A DNA stretch of 64,000 nucleotides from Hyphomicrobiales bacterium (lineage in GTDB: Bacteria; Pseudomonadota; Alphaproteobacteria; Rhizobiales; Devosiaceae), in contig SEEL01000001.1 in NCBI GenBank assembly GCA_004144345.1, forward strand, positions 152,772 through 216,771, read 5' to 3'. The first letter of the stretch is position 1. The number at the start of each line of letters is the position of its first letter. The notes under the pieces were generated by a model. That model was not told where the DNA came from and ran no database searches. It was given only the letters and a program-made list of their open reading frames with translations. Shown here piece after piece: positions 44,086 through 54,038 of the stretch. The translations under genes were made by a program, and so were the position numbers.

Positions 44086-45225
44086 TTGGTATCCATGGCC
44101 AAGGCGCCAAAGCTGCTGTTTCATCTCGCGCTGCTGTTCTGCGCCGCGGTCTGTTTTGTCCTCGACGTGGATGTCGCCCACGCCCAGTCGCGCAATTGCG
44201 CCAGCCTGTCGCGCACCCTCGCCTCGATCGAGCGCAATGGCGATTTCCGCAGCCTCGGCAGCAATGATCTGCGCCAGCTTGAGCGCAATGTGCAGCAGCT
44301 CGAGAGCAAATATGTGCGCGATGGGTGCAACGCCGCCGCCAAGGCCGGCGAGCGGCTGACCAGCAGCTGCCGGGCGCAGGCGCGCAGCATCATCAATGCC
44401 CGCGAAAGCCTCGAAAAGGCGCAGGGGCAGGCCCAGAGCGGCAATGCCATCGCCCAGCAGCGCGAAGCGGTGCTGCAGGAGATGGCGCGCTTCAACTGCA
44501 ACAGCCGCTCCAGCGGCTCGGTCACCCAGGAGCGTCGCGGCAATCTGTTCGAGCAGTTGTTCGGCGCCTTCGAGGAGAATTTCAGCGACGGCCTCGATAC
44601 GCGCGGCGACGATTTCGCGGGTTATGCCGGCTACAACACCGTCCGCACCGTCTGCGTGCGTAAAATCGACGGCTATTTCTGGCCGATCAGCTATTCGACG
44701 CTGGTCGACTATGCCCCCAACGACCTGACGCAGTGCCAGGAGCAATGCCCGGGCATGGACGTCGATCTCTATTACTACAGCAATCCCGGGCAGGAGCCCG
44801 AGCAGATGGTGAACCTCAATGGCGAGGCCTACACCAATCTGCCCACCGCCTTCGCCTACCGCACCGCCTATGACCGGGCGAACAGCTGCAAGACCAAGGC
44901 CGTCTATGGCGGCATCACGCTCGAAGCGCAGGCCGATGGCAGCAATCGCGCCTTCATCACCTATGCCGAGGCGACCTTCCCGCTGCCAATCCGCGATCCG
45001 CGCCGGCAGGCCCAGGTGACCATCGTGCAGGCCACGGCGACGACGACCTTTGTCGATGTCCCCCTGCCCCGTCCGCGCCCGGCGGCGCCCGGCGAAGAGC
45101 CCAAGCCCGTCGCCGTTCAGCAGGCGGCGAACGCCCCGTCACGCATCGTCATGTTCGGCGACAAGCGCGTCAGGGTAGTCGGGCCTGACACACCTTACGC
45201 CCCAACAGCGGCAACAGGGACTTGA
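44086..45225 (+). CDS. DUF2865 domain-containing secreted protein
   Basis: A 379-residue exported protein. The N-terminal hydrophobic helix to VAHAQ looks like a cleavable signal. Residues about 40-150 are Gln/Ala-rich helices containing cysteines. The DUF2865 core begins TVCVRKIDGYFWPISYSTLV and continues with CQEQCPGMDVDLYYYSNPGQ and LPTAFAYRTAYD. The TTG at 44086 has AAGGGG nine bases ahead; an ATG three codons later is an alternative. Its 3' end overlaps gltX by 56 bases on the opposite strand. The function is unknown. Confidence 0.88.
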   Translation: MVSMAKAPKLLFHLALLFCAAVCFVLDVDVAHAQSRNCASLSRTLASIERNGDFRSLGSNDLRQLERNVQQLESKYVRDGCNAAAKAGERLTSSCRAQARSIINARESLEKAQGQAQSGNAIAQQREAVLQEMARFNCNSRSSGSVTQERRGNLFEQLFGAFEENFSDGLDTRGDDFAGYAGYNTVRTVCVRKIDGYFWPISYSTLVDYAPNDLTQCQEQCPGMDVDLYYYSNPGQEPEQMVNLNGEAYTNLPTAFAYRTAYDRANSCKTKAVYGGITLEAQADGSNRAFITYAEATFPLPIRDPRRQAQVTIVQATATTTFVDVPLPRPRPAAPGEEPKPVAVQQAANAPSRIVMFGDKRVRVVGPDTPYAPTAATGT

Positions 45226-46489
45226 GTTCGGGTCCATCCTCGCGGCCGGTCAGCGCCAGCCGCAGCGGATGGAACAGCGAGCGGCCTTTGCGGCCCGACT
45301 GCTCCTTGAGCGCGCTCGTCCAGGCGCCCCAGGTCGTCTCGTCCCACGGCTCGGCCGGCAGCAATTCGCTGGCCTTGGCGAGGAAATCGGTATCGGCCGG
45401 CTCAGGCGCGTGATGCACCTCGCCAGCGATTACCTTCGCCCATAGCTCGATCTCGCCGAACTTGCGGATATTGCCGCGCAGCACATCCCAGGCCGCATGG
45501 CCGATGGTGCGTGGCAGGCGCGACGCCGCGACCTCGTAGGGCATGGCATGCAGCAGCCGCGCATTGAGGCTTTCGAGTTCGGCCGGATCGAAGCGCGCCG
45601 AGCCATGCGAGATCATCGAGAGTTCCAGCCGCCCGGCGATCGCCGCCAGATCGGCATAGGGCTCGACCGGCAGGCTGGTGCCGGTCAGCACCGCGACGAT
45701 CCCCACCGCCAGCGCCTCGAAACCGTCCTCGCGCAACTCCGCCAGCGACAGCGAGCCGATGCGCTTCGACAGCCCCTCGCCGTCCGCGCCGGTCAGCAAA
45801 TTGTGGTGCGCGAACGCCGGCACCTTGCCGCCCAGCGCCTCGAAGATCTCGATCTGCGTGCCCGTGTTGGAGACATGGTCCTCGCCGCGGATCACATGGG
45901 TGATGGCGAGGTCGATGTCGTCGACCACCGAGGGCAGCGTGTAGAGATAGGAGCCATCGGCGCGGATCAGCACCGGGTCCGACATCGAGGCGGTATTGAC
46001 CGTCTGCGGCCCCTTGATCAGGTCGTTGAACTGCACCGGCCGCCCGTCGAGCCGGAACCGCCAATGCGGCTTCCGCCCCTCGGCCTCGAAAGCCCGCTTC
46101 TGGTCGTCAGTCAGTTCAAGCGCCGCCCGGTCATAGACCGGCGGCCGTCCCAAGAGCCGCGCCCGGCCGCGCTTGATGTCGAGCTCTTCCTCGGTCTCAT
46201 AGGCCGGATAAAGCCGCCCCGCGGCGATCAGTTTATCACGCGCCGCATCGTAGAGTGCGGTTCTATCGGACTGCCTCACCTTCAGCGCCGGCGTCACGCC
46301 GAGCCAGCGCAGATCGTCCTCGATGCCCTGCGCGAATTCGGCGGTCGAGCGAGCCGTATCGGTATCGTCGAGCCGCAGCACATAGGTGCCGCCGGTCCGC
46401 TGGGCGAACAGCCAGTTGAGCAGCGCCGGGCGGGCATTGCCCAGATGCAGGCGCCCCGTTGGCGAGGGCGCGTAGCGAACGATGGTCAT
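45170..46489 (-). CDS. gltX: glutamyl-tRNA synthetase (short form)
   Basis: A 439-residue class I synthetase. The N-terminus RYAPSPTGRLHLGNARPALL has the HIGH-type HLGN motif. VLRLDDTDTARS is the glutamate-binding region and GLSKRIGSLSL the KMSKS-type loop. A longer open frame runs upstream; the ATG giving MTIVRYAPSP overlaps the stop of the small membrane gene. Many alphaproteobacteria have two copies, of which this is the shorter type, charging tRNA-Glu, tRNA-Gln or both. It is the last gene of the nadE operon. Confidence 0.93.
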   Translation of the reverse strand: MTIVRYAPSPTGRLHLGNARPALLNWLFAQRTGGTYVLRLDDTDTARSTAEFAQGIEDDLRWLGVTPALKVRQSDRTALYDAARDKLIAAGRLYPAYETEEELDIKRGRARLLGRPPVYDRAALELTDDQKRAFEAEGRKPHWRFRLDGRPVQFNDLIKGPQTVNTASMSDPVLIRADGSYLYTLPSVVDDIDLAITHVIRGEDHVSNTGTQIEIFEALGGKVPAFAHHNLLTGADGEGLSKRIGSLSLAELREDGFEALAVGIVAVLTGTSLPVEPYADLAAIAGRLELSMISHGSARFDPAELESLNARLLHAMPYEVAASRLPRTIGHAAWDVLRGNIRKFGEIELWAKVIAGEVHHAPEPADTDFLAKASELLPAEPWDETTWGAWTSALKEQSGRKGRSLFHPLRLALTGREDGPELKSLLPLLGRKVCQARLP

Positions 46490-46683
46490 GCACGCAGTCC
46501 GTAATAGATGAGAATGCCGCCCGCGATGCCGAAGCCGATGGCGCCCAGCGTCGGCAGCTTGCGGGCACCGGGCGTGGTCAGCGGGGCAAACAGGCCGCCA
46601 CGCTGCAAATTGAAGCGGTTGACGATGAAGATACTGATGCCGAACAGCACGACGCCAGCGATCAGGAACAGCGTCCCGCCCAT
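46486..46683 (-). CDS. small two-helix membrane protein in nadE-gltX operon
   Basis: A 65-residue protein of two hydrophobic helices (residues about 4-21 and 46-63) joined by a basic/Pro-rich loop, RFNLQRGGLFAPLTTPGARK. The start ATG shares a base with the nadE stop, and GGGAG lies eight bases before. Its own stop overlaps the gltX start. Such tight overlap on both sides argues that it is translated. I do not recognise a family. Confidence 0.7.
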   Translation of the reverse strand: MGGTLFLIAGVVLFGISIFIVNRFNLQRGGLFAPLTTPGARKLPTLGAIGFGIAGGILIYYGLRA

Positions 46684-48398
46684 CACTGCACTCCCTGCTT
46701 GGCCGCCGGCGTCTCGCGCGACACGATCTCGCTCTCGTCGCGATAGCCATTGGTGATCGGATATTTGCGGCCGATGCCGAAGGCCTTCCTGGTCAGCTTG
46801 ACGCCCGGGGCCGCCTGCTTGCGCTTGTACTCGGCGAGCAGCAGCAGCCGCTCGATGCGCTTCACCAGCGTCCGGTCGAACCGGCCCTGCCCCCTCGCGA
46901 CGATTTCGGCCACCGACAGTTCGTCCTCGACCAGCCCGGTCAGCACTTCATCGAGAATGGGATAGGGCGGCAGCGAATCCTGGTCGGTCTGGTTCGGCCT
47001 CAACTCGGCGCTCGGCGCCTTGTCGATGATCGATTGCGGGATGACGTCGCCATGCGGGCAGAGCGTGCCGTCCGGCACATGCGAATTGCGCCAGTCCGCC
47101 AGCTTGTAGACCTCCATCTTGAAGAGGTCCTTGATCGGATTGAAGCCGCCATTCATGTCGCCATAGATGGTGGCATAGCCCACCGCCATCTCCGATTTGT
47201 TGCCGGTGGTCAGCAGCATGGCGCCGGTCTTGTTCGACACCGCCATCAGCACCAGCCCGCGCATGCGCGACTGGATGTTCTCCTCGGTGATGTCCTCGGG
47301 AGCGCCGGCGAACACCGGCTGCAATTCCTTCAGCGCCTCCTCCACCGGGCTGCCGATCGGCACGATGTCGTAGCGCACGCCCAGCCGCTCGGCACAATCC
47401 TTGGCATCGCGCAGGCTGTCCTCGCTGGTGTAGCGATAGGGCAGCATGATGCAGTGCACATTCTCCGGCCCCAGCGCGTCCGCCGCGATGGCCGCGACGA
47501 TGGCGCTGTCGATGCCACCCGACAGGCCCAGCACTACCTTGGTGAAGCCGTTCTTGCGCACATAGTCGCGCAGGCCGCGCAGCATCGCCTGCCACGGCGC
47601 TTCCTCGATCGAGGCGAGGTCGATCACATTGCCTTTGGTGCAATGCCAGCCCGACTTGCCGCGCTCCCAGTCGGAGACGATGAAGTCGCTCTCGAAGCTC
47701 TTGCCCTGGAACACCAGTCTATTGCCCGGCTCCATGCCGAAGGACGCGCCGTCGAACACCAGCTCGTCCTGCCCGCCGACCTGGTTCAGGTACAGCAGCG
47801 GCACGCCGTCTTCCTGCGTCCGCGAGCGCACGAGGTCCTTGCGCACATGCTGCTTGTTCTTCCAGTAGGGCGAGCCATTGGGGCAGAGCAGCAATTCGGC
47901 GCCCCGCGCCACGAGATGTTCGCACACCGGCCGGTGCCAGATATCCTCGCAGATCGGCACGCCGATGGTCACGCCCTTGATCGTCATCGGCTCGGGCAGC
48001 GGCCCGGCGGTGAAGTAGCGTTTCTCGTAGAACACGTCGTCATTGGGCAGTTCGTGCTTCAGCCGGCGCGCCGTGACCTTGCCGTCCTCGGCCAGCAGCA
48101 CCGCATTGTAGAGCACGGCGCCATCGCGCCAGATGGTCGGAAGCAGCAGGCTGACATTGGTGCCCTTGGTCGCCCGCACCAGTTCGCCCGCCACCTGCAG
48201 CGCGTCTTCGACAAAACGCGGCTTGAAGAACAGATCCTCCGGGAAATAGCCGGTGAGGAACAGCTCCGACAGCATGAGGATATCGGCCTTGGCGGCCACC
48301 GCGTCGTTGAGTGCCCCCTTCGCCAGCTCGAGATTGGCCGCTAGCGCCCCCACCTTGGGGTTCAGTTGCGCAAGCGCGATGCGAAGGCGGTCTGCCAC
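46683..48398 (-). CDS. nadE: glutamine-dependent NAD+ synthetase
   Basis: A 571-residue two-domain enzyme that amidates deamido-NAD to NAD. The nitrilase-type glutaminase domain (1-270) has its E-K-C triad: Glu45 in LSELFLTGYFPED, Lys114 in RLKHELPN and Cys150 in PICEDIW. The ammonia-dependent synthetase domain has the ATP loop LGLSGGIDSAIVAA near residue 290 and TTGNKSEMAVGY. The start is GTG, as no ATG fits the conserved ADRLRIALAQLNP. It begins a three-gene overlapping operon. Confidence 0.96.
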   Translation of the reverse strand: MADRLRIALAQLNPKVGALAANLELAKGALNDAVAAKADILMLSELFLTGYFPEDLFFKPRFVEDALQVAGELVRATKGTNVSLLLPTIWRDGAVLYNAVLLAEDGKVTARRLKHELPNDDVFYEKRYFTAGPLPEPMTIKGVTIGVPICEDIWHRPVCEHLVARGAELLLCPNGSPYWKNKQHVRKDLVRSRTQEDGVPLLYLNQVGGQDELVFDGASFGMEPGNRLVFQGKSFESDFIVSDWERGKSGWHCTKGNVIDLASIEEAPWQAMLRGLRDYVRKNGFTKVVLGLSGGIDSAIVAAIAADALGPENVHCIMLPYRYTSEDSLRDAKDCAERLGVRYDIVPIGSPVEEALKELQPVFAGAPEDITEENIQSRMRGLVLMAVSNKTGAMLLTTGNKSEMAVGYATIYGDMNGGFNPIKDLFKMEVYKLADWRNSHVPDGTLCPHGDVIPQSIIDKAPSAELRPNQTDQDSLPPYPILDEVLTGLVEDELSVAEIVARGQGRFDRTLVKRIERLLLLAEYKRKQAAPGVKLTRKAFGIGRKYPITNGYRDESEIVSRETPAAKQGVQ

Positions 48399-48487
48399 GA
48401 GGAAATCCGGGGTTCTGGGACGCGGAAACGATTAGCCGCTCACCCCAAAGAGGGCAAGCGGCCACGAGGTTCCGGTCGAAAGCCCGG

Positions 48488-49591
48488 TCAGAACGAGTAA
48501 GTGAACTCGCCCATCAGGCCGTAGCGGATCATGGCGAACGGGTTCGCCGTCTCGATCACGCCGGTGCTGGTCACCACCGGGTCGTCGGTATAGGGCCCGC
48601 CCGGCGGGCCGGGATCGGTGATGAAGACGCGGGTATAGGTCGCGTCTGCCGTGCCCTGCAGGTAGGACGCGCGGCCGCCAAGGCGGAAAGTCAGGTTCTC
48701 GGTCGGGTGCATGCCGAGCCAGGCTTCCGCCTGCGCGCCATAACCCCAGCCCTCAATGGTCGTCGGCGAAGCGCGCATTGATGAGATGTTGCCGTTCATG
48801 CCGCCATAGGGGAACTGCGCCGGACCGACATATTCGGCCGTGCTGAAGGTGGGGTCGTCGACGCCCACCGTACCGGACACGCTGGCATAGGGAACCGCCG
48901 CGACTTCCGCCTGGATGTCGAAGAAATCGCCGAGCTTGGCCTTGCCCTGCACGCCGAGGCGCAGCGCATGGATGGTGACGTCGTTGGGCGCACTGTCGCC
49001 GGGAATGACGTAGTGGCCGTCCGGCGTGTAGGTCAGCGTCTCGCCGCCGCTCAGAGTCGTGAAATTGTTCCGGCCGGTATGGAGAGCGTCGTTCCAGTAC
49101 TGGTAGCCCACCAGCACGCCCGCTCCCGAGCCATTGTTGTCGCCGATGATGTTCCAGCCCAGATCGGCACCGGCATAGCCGATATGCCCGCTGGTGATCG
49201 CGTCGCTGAAATCCCCTACCGGGCCGGTCGAGGTGTAGCTGCCGGAACTGGCGATCGAGTAGCCGACATTGGCCTTGGCAAAAGTGTTGGTGACGTGGTC
49301 GTTGACGCGCAGATGCAGTTCGCCGAAATGCGTCTCATCGGTCGAGCTCAACCCGCCCGTCAGGGACGAGAAGCTCGCCGAGCCCATCGAGTACCAATAG
49401 CGGGCGCCGATCTCGAAGGTCATCGGATCGGTGGCGTCGCCGAGCTCGGTCCAGTCCTTGGGCTCGATCGAATAGGAGTTGCGGAAGTCCGGAGCAGCGT
49501 CCTCGAACTCTCCCCACTCATTGTAGTCAGCGGCTAGGGCCGGCGCGGACATGGCGACCAATATCGCCAGCACACTTGTCGAACGGAACAT
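48488..49591 (-). CDS. outer-membrane beta-barrel protein
   Basis: A 367-residue exported protein. The signal peptide ends in SAPALA near residue 20. The mature part alternates polar and hydrophobic residues with many Gly, Tyr and Ser, for example FEIGARYWYSMGSASF, VGYQYWND and LRLGVQGKAKLGDFFDIQA. It ends in GEFTYSF, a C-terminal Phe typical of BAM-inserted barrels. There is no plug or periplasmic domain. The family cannot be named; related rhizobial proteins are annotated as outer-membrane or porin-like. Confidence 0.75.
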   Translation of the reverse strand: MFRSTSVLAILVAMSAPALAADYNEWGEFEDAAPDFRNSYSIEPKDWTELGDATDPMTFEIGARYWYSMGSASFSSLTGGLSSTDETHFGELHLRVNDHVTNTFAKANVGYSIASSGSYTSTGPVGDFSDAITSGHIGYAGADLGWNIIGDNNGSGAGVLVGYQYWNDALHTGRNNFTTLSGGETLTYTPDGHYVIPGDSAPNDVTIHALRLGVQGKAKLGDFFDIQAEVAAVPYASVSGTVGVDDPTFSTAEYVGPAQFPYGGMNGNISSMRASPTTIEGWGYGAQAEAWLGMHPTENLTFRLGGRASYLQGTADATYTRVFITDPGPPGGPYTDDPVVTSTGVIETANPFAMIRYGLMGEFTYSF

Positions 49592-49664
49592 GACAACCCT
49601 CAGAACTACGGAACGCGATGCTCCGTTTATGCTCCGTTAGGGTTAATGGACCGCTAAATAGACC

Positions 49665-51041
49665 TCAGGCGGATACTGCCGTCTGCTTGGCCGGACGCTG
49701 CACACTGATTTCCTCGGCCACGAGGAACGCCAGTTCCAGCGATTGCGAGGCGTTGAGGCGCGGGTCGCAATAGGTGTGATAGCGGTCCTTGAGGTTGGCC
49801 TCGGTGATCGCCGCCACGCCGCCGCCGGTGCACTCGGTCACGTCGTCGCCGGTCATCTCGATATGGATGCCGCCGGCATAAGTGCCCATGTCGCGGTGGA
49901 TGTTGAAGAAGGAATGCACTTCGCTCAGCACGCGGTCGAAGGGCCGCGTCTTGTAGCCATTGGCGGCCTTGACCGTATTGCCGTGCATCGGGTCCGAGCA
50001 CCAGACCACCGTGCGCCCTGCCTTCTGCACCGTCTCGATGACGCGCGGCAGATGCTCCTTCACCTTGTCCGAGCCGAAGCGGCAGATCAGCGTAATGCGC
50101 CCGGCTTCGTCGGTCGGGTTCAGCTTGTCGAGCAGCCGCAGCAGATCGTCGCCGGAGAGGCTCGGCCCGCATTTGATGCCGATCGGGTTCTTGATGCCGG
50201 CAAAGTACTCGACATGCGCCGCGTCGGGTTGGCGGGTGCGGTCGCCGATCCACAGCATGTGGCCCGAGGTCGCGTACCAGTCATTGGTGATCGAGTCCCG
50301 GCGCGTCAGCGCTTCCTCATAGCCGAGCAGCAGTGCTTCGTGGCTGGTGAAGAAGCTGGTCTGGCGCAGCGCCGGCGTATTGTCAGGCGTCAGCCCGAGC
50401 GCACGCATGAAGCAGATCGCGTCGTCGATCTTGTTGGCCAGTTCCTCAAAGCGCGGGAACGCGGTCGAACCCTTCATGAAGCCCACGGTCCACTCATGGA
50501 CGCGGGTCAGATCGGCATAGCCGCCGGTCGCAAAGGCGCGCAGCAGGTTAAGCGTCGCCGCCGACTGGCGGTAGGCGAGCAGCAGCCGCTCCGGATCGGG
50601 CACGCGGGATGCTTCGGTGAAGTCGATGTCGTTGATGATGTCGCCGCGATAGGAGGGCAGCGTCACGCCGTCGATGGTTTCGGTGTCGGCCGAGCGCGGC
50701 TTGGCGAACTGGCCGGCGATGCGGCCAACCTTGACCACGGGCTTCGAGGCCCCGTGGGTCAGGATCACGGCCATCTGGAGGAACACGCGGAAGAAGTCGC
50801 GGATGTGGTCGGCGCCGTGTTCGGCAAAGCTCTCGGCGCAGTCGCCGCCCTGCAACAGGAAGGCGTCGCCCCGCGCCACGTCGGCCAGATGGGCCTTCAG
50901 ATCCCGCGCCTCGCCGGCAAACACCAGCGGCGGGAATTTCCTGAGTTGGGCCTCGGTGGCGACGAGCTTGGCCGTATCGGGGTAAGCCGGCACCTGGGAA
51001 ATCGGCTTCTGCCGCCAGCTTTCGGGGGTCCAGTTGCTCAT
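49665..51041 (-). CDS. class II 3-deoxy-7-phosphoheptulonate synthase
   Basis: A 458-residue plant/mycobacterial type DAHP synthase, the first step of the shikimate pathway (PEP plus erythrose 4-phosphate). Signatures are [68 protein letters not shown] and [15 protein letters not shown]. The metal ligands, Cys in GGDCAES plus later His, Glu and Asp, are conserved. The start is ATG at 51041. It is followed at 62 bases by the outer-membrane barrel gene, likely on a separate transcript. Confidence 0.95.
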   Translation of the reverse strand: MSNWTPESWRQKPISQVPAYPDTAKLVATEAQLRKFPPLVFAGEARDLKAHLADVARGDAFLLQGGDCAESFAEHGADHIRDFFRVFLQMAVILTHGASKPVVKVGRIAGQFAKPRSADTETIDGVTLPSYRGDIINDIDFTEASRVPDPERLLLAYRQSAATLNLLRAFATGGYADLTRVHEWTVGFMKGSTAFPRFEELANKIDDAICFMRALGLTPDNTPALRQTSFFTSHEALLLGYEEALTRRDSITNDWYATSGHMLWIGDRTRQPDAAHVEYFAGIKNPIGIKCGPSLSGDDLLRLLDKLNPTDEAGRITLICRFGSDKVKEHLPRVIETVQKAGRTVVWCSDPMHGNTVKAANGYKTRPFDRVLSEVHSFFNIHRDMGTYAGGIHIEMTGDDVTECTGGGVAAITEANLKDRYHTYCDPRLNASQSLELAFLVAEEISVQRPAKQTAVSA

Positions 51042-51101
51042 CGTCGCACTCGCCTTACATCAGGAGGCGGCGGTCTAGCGCGGGCCGGGCCGCCCGGCAA
51101 G

Positions 51102-52475
51102 CTAGACCTTCTTGCCGTCCCGCCAGGTCCAGCTCGGCGATTTGAACGTCACCAGCTCCTCGGCGGCCGTCGGATGCATGGCGATAGCCCGGTCGAAATC
51201 GGCCTTGGTGGCGGCCATTCCCATGGCGATTGCCGCCATCTGCACCAGTTCGGCGGCGTCCGGGCCGAGGATGTGGAGCCCCAGCACCTTGCCGCCATTG
51301 GCCGCCGTGACCAGCTTCATCATGGTCCGGGTGGTCTTGGAGGAAAGCGTGTTGATCATCGGCCGGAAGCGCGTGACGTAGACGTCGATGTCGCCATGCG
51401 TCGCCGCTTCCGCCTCGGTCAGGCCGATCGCCGCCACTTCCGGCTCGGCGAACACCGCCGTGCCGACAAGGCTCAGATCGACCCATTGCGGGTTATCGTT
51501 GAACAGCGTCTCGGCGACATACCAGCCCTCGCGGATGGCGAGCGGCGTCAGCTGCGCCCTGCCCGTCACGTCGCCGACGGCATAGACCGAGTCCACATTG
51601 GTCCTGGACATCTTGTCGACCGGGATCGAGCCGTCCGGATTGAGCGCAACGCCCGCCGCCTCAAGCCCCAGCCCCGCCGTATTGGCGCGCCGCCCGGTCG
51701 CGAACATCACCGCCCCATAGGGCGCCACCACTTCGTCCGAGAAGCTCACGGAGATGTCGTCGCCCTGCTTTTCGAGCGCGCGGATAGTCGTCTCGTAGAT
51801 GAACTTGACGCCCCGCTCCACGAGCCCGGCCTCAAGCCCTTCGCGCAGTTCCTCCTCGAAGCCGCGGAGGATCTTGTCGCCGCGATAGACGATGGTGGTC
51901 GCGACGCCGAGGCCGGCGAACACCGTCGCGAACTCGACGGCGATATAGCCGCCGCCATAGATCAGGATCGAATGCGGCAGCGCCTTGAGGTCGAACGCCT
52001 CGTTCGAGGTGATGCCCAGTTCCTTGCCCGGAATGTCCGGCACATGCGCCTGCCCGCCGGTGGCGACGAGGATGTATTTCGCCGTCAGTTCGCGCCCATC
52101 CTTGAGCAGCCGGACGCTATTTGGCCCGGTCAGTACGGCGCGGTCGCGGAAAATCGTGCCGCCTTTGCCCTCAACGCCCGCCGCATAGGCGGATTCGAGC
52201 CGGGCAATTTCCCTGTCCTTGTTGGCGACCAGGGTCGGCCAGTCAAACTCCGCATTCACCGTCCAACCAAAGCTCGGCGCCACCTCGAACAGATCGGTGA
52301 AGCGCGAGGCGTAGACGAACAGTTTCTTGGGCACGCAGCCACGGATCACGCAGGTGCCGCCCATGCGGTATTCTTCCACCAGCGCGGTCCTGGCGCCGTA
52401 GGTCGCGGCCATGCGCGCAGCGCGCACGCCGCCCGATCCGCCGCCGATGACGAGGAAATCATAGTCGAAGCTCAT
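51102..52475 (-). CDS. gor: glutathione-disulfide reductase
   Basis: A 457-residue FAD/NADPH disulfide reductase. The FAD loop is VIGGGSGGVRAARMAA. The redox cysteines Cys42 and Cys47 sit in GGTCVIRGCVPKKLF. The NADPH domain has ILIYGGGYIAVEFA followed by RGDK. The second FAD contact is VYAVGDVTG, and the C-terminal catalytic pair is in MHPTAAEELVT. A longer frame exists, but the ATG giving MSFDYDFLVIGG follows AAAGGG. It lies downstream of DUF2059 and upstream of DAHP synthase. Keeping glutathione reduced fits the nearby GFA, VOC and Atm1-type genes. Confidence 0.95.
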   Translation of the reverse strand: MSFDYDFLVIGGGSGGVRAARMAATYGARTALVEEYRMGGTCVIRGCVPKKLFVYASRFTDLFEVAPSFGWTVNAEFDWPTLVANKDREIARLESAYAAGVEGKGGTIFRDRAVLTGPNSVRLLKDGRELTAKYILVATGGQAHVPDIPGKELGITSNEAFDLKALPHSILIYGGGYIAVEFATVFAGLGVATTIVYRGDKILRGFEEELREGLEAGLVERGVKFIYETTIRALEKQGDDISVSFSDEVVAPYGAVMFATGRRANTAGLGLEAAGVALNPDGSIPVDKMSRTNVDSVYAVGDVTGRAQLTPLAIREGWYVAETLFNDNPQWVDLSLVGTAVFAEPEVAAIGLTEAEAATHGDIDVYVTRFRPMINTLSSKTTRTMMKLVTAANGGKVLGLHILGPDAAELVQMAAIAMGMAATKADFDRAIAMHPTAAEELVTFKSPSWTWRDGKKV

Positions 52476-52491
52476 GGCGGCCCTTTGCGCC

Positions 52492-52520
52492 AAAAAAGAA
52501 CCCCGCGCAAGGCGGGGTTC
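52492..52520 (-). terminator. rho-independent terminator after DUF2059 gene
   Basis: A perfect 9-bp stem (GAACCCCGC with GCGGGGTTC) around a five-base loop. On the minus strand it is followed by six T residues. It lies 26 bases past the DUF2059 stop and just before the gor start, so gor needs its own promoter or read-through. Confidence 0.9.
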
Positions 52521-52545
52521 CGAATAGCTCAGCTGCAGCCGGTGG

Positions 52546-53061
52546 CTAGACGTTGAAGCCCTGCGCCTTGAGGTCGGCACGCACCTTGGTCACGAATTCG
52601 GTGCCGAAATTGCTGGTGTAGACCTCCATCACGGCACGGATGCCGGCATTCACCGTGAGCGCCGAATCCGCCAGCTTCTGGCCGGCCGGGGTCTCGTAGA
52701 AGGCGACGATCTGGCCCAGTTCGTCCTGCGTGAAGGTCGTGGCGTAGACACGGGCGAACTGGTTGAACAGCTCGTCGCGCTTGCCCTTGTAGGTCTCGAG
52801 CGTCTTGCCGATCGTCGCGTCGATCTGCTTGACGATCTCGGGGTTGGACTGGGACAGCAGCTTGCTCGTCTGCTGGGCGGTCCGCACCAGGATCGCTTCG
52901 TAGATGCCGGCCTTGTTGGTCAAATCGACATATTTGCGGGCCAGCGCCAGCGTTTCCGGCGCGATTTCCTGCGACACGGCCGGGGCTGCACCGGCAAACG
53001 CCAGCGACACGACTAGGCCGGCGGCGGCGACCAGACGCGACAGGCTGTTGATCATCTTCAT
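52546..53061 (-). CDS. DUF2059 domain-containing secreted protein
   Basis: A 171-residue exported protein. The signal peptide covers residues about 1-30 (AAAGLVVSLAFAGAAPAVSQ). The DUF2059 domain follows: ARKYVDLTNKAGIYEAIL, FNQFARVYATTFTQDELGQI and VAFYETPAGQKLAD, the most typical family segment. ATG at 53061 has AGGA six bases upstream; an earlier frame opening is not supported. A 36-base gap separates it from rpiA, with both in the same direction. The function is unknown, probably periplasmic. Confidence 0.88.
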   Translation of the reverse strand: MKMINSLSRLVAAAGLVVSLAFAGAAPAVSQEIAPETLALARKYVDLTNKAGIYEAILVRTAQQTSKLLSQSNPEIVKQIDATIGKTLETYKGKRDELFNQFARVYATTFTQDELGQIVAFYETPAGQKLADSALTVNAGIRAVMEVYTSNFGTEFVTKVRADLKAQGFNV

Positions 53062-53097
53062 GTGCTTCCTAACCCCCATTTGGCGACGGCTCTGCCG

Positions 53098-53790
53098 TCA
53101 TGCCTCGATTGTTTCGATGCCGTCAGGACCGGCGACATAGGCCTTGGCGCAAAGCCCCAGGAACAACCCGTGCTCTACCACGCCCGGCACCTTGTGCAGG
53201 TCGGCTGAAAGCGCTTCTGGATTGGAAATACGGCCAAAAGAAGCATCCAGCAGCAGATGGCCGCCATCGGTGACGGCAGGCTCGCCGCTCGCCTGGAGCC
53301 GCAGTTTCACCGCGCCCTCGGCGCCATGCGCCCGGGCCACCTGCTCGACCAGGATGTGCGTCGCGCGCAGCCCGAAGCGGTTCACTTCGATCGACAGCGG
53401 GAAGCGGCCGAGTTCGGCCACGACCTTGGATTTGTCGGCAATCACCACCATCCGGGCGCTCGCCGCGGCGACGATCTTTTCGCGCAGCAGCGCCCCGCCG
53501 GCGCCCTTGATCAGCGCCAGCCCGGGGCCGATCTCGTCGGCGCCATCGATGGTGAGGTCGAGTTCGGGCGTTTCTTCCAGCGTCGTCAGCGGAATGCCCA
53601 GTTCGCGCGCCTGTGCGGCCGTTGCCTCGGAGGTCGGGATGCACAGCACGTCGAAGCCGGCGGCCACCTGCTGGCCCAACAGGTCCACCAGATGCCGCGC
53701 CGTCGAGCCGGTGCCGAGCCCGACTCGCATGCCGGACGCCACTTCGGTGAGGGCGGCCGCTGCCGAACGCCGCTTCAAATCTTCGCTCAT
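53098..53790 (-). CDS. rpiA: ribose-5-phosphate isomerase A
   Basis: A 230-residue isomerase that interconverts ribose 5-phosphate and ribulose 5-phosphate. Motifs are [37 protein letters not shown] with the catalytic Asp, [11 protein letters not shown] with the catalytic Glu and Lys, VVIADKSK and EHGLFLGLC at the C-terminus. ATG is preceded by AAGCGGGGTTGGG. The order rpiA-DUF2059-gor is common in this bacterial group. Confidence 0.96.
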   Translation of the reverse strand: MSEDLKRRSAAAALTEVASGMRVGLGTGSTARHLVDLLGQQVAAGFDVLCIPTSEATAAQARELGIPLTTLEETPELDLTIDGADEIGPGLALIKGAGGALLREKIVAAASARMVVIADKSKVVAELGRFPLSIEVNRFGLRATHILVEQVARAHGAEGAVKLRLQASGEPAVTDGGHLLLDASFGRISNPEALSADLHKVPGVVEHGLFLGLCAKAYVAGPDGIETIEA

Positions 53791-54038
53791 CTAACCCAAC
53801 CCCGCTTTGGACCGGGTGCTAGAAGCCGCCCGCGGCGCTGTCAACCGGCCTTTATCACGGCCGCGTGAGGCAAAAATGTCGTTTTGCCGCAACAGGGTCG
53901 CACCAGAGTCGTCGCTCACACTCAGAAGTGACGTAAAATGGGGGGACACGTCCCTTTCCGGGAAATCGCATTTTAGCTAAGCGTTTTCTCACATGGTTTG
54001 CCGGGGACAGCTCGCCCCGGAATGGCTCAGAGGCAAAT

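Noticed and set aside
48420..48487. Imperfect hairpin GCCGCT/AGCGGC between nadE and the outer-membrane gene
   Set aside because: The loop is 16 bases and no T-tract follows on either strand, so I do not call a terminator.
49743..52556. 937-codon plus-strand frame
   Set aside because: Antisense to both DAHP synthase and glutathione reductase; the composition is that of a shadow.
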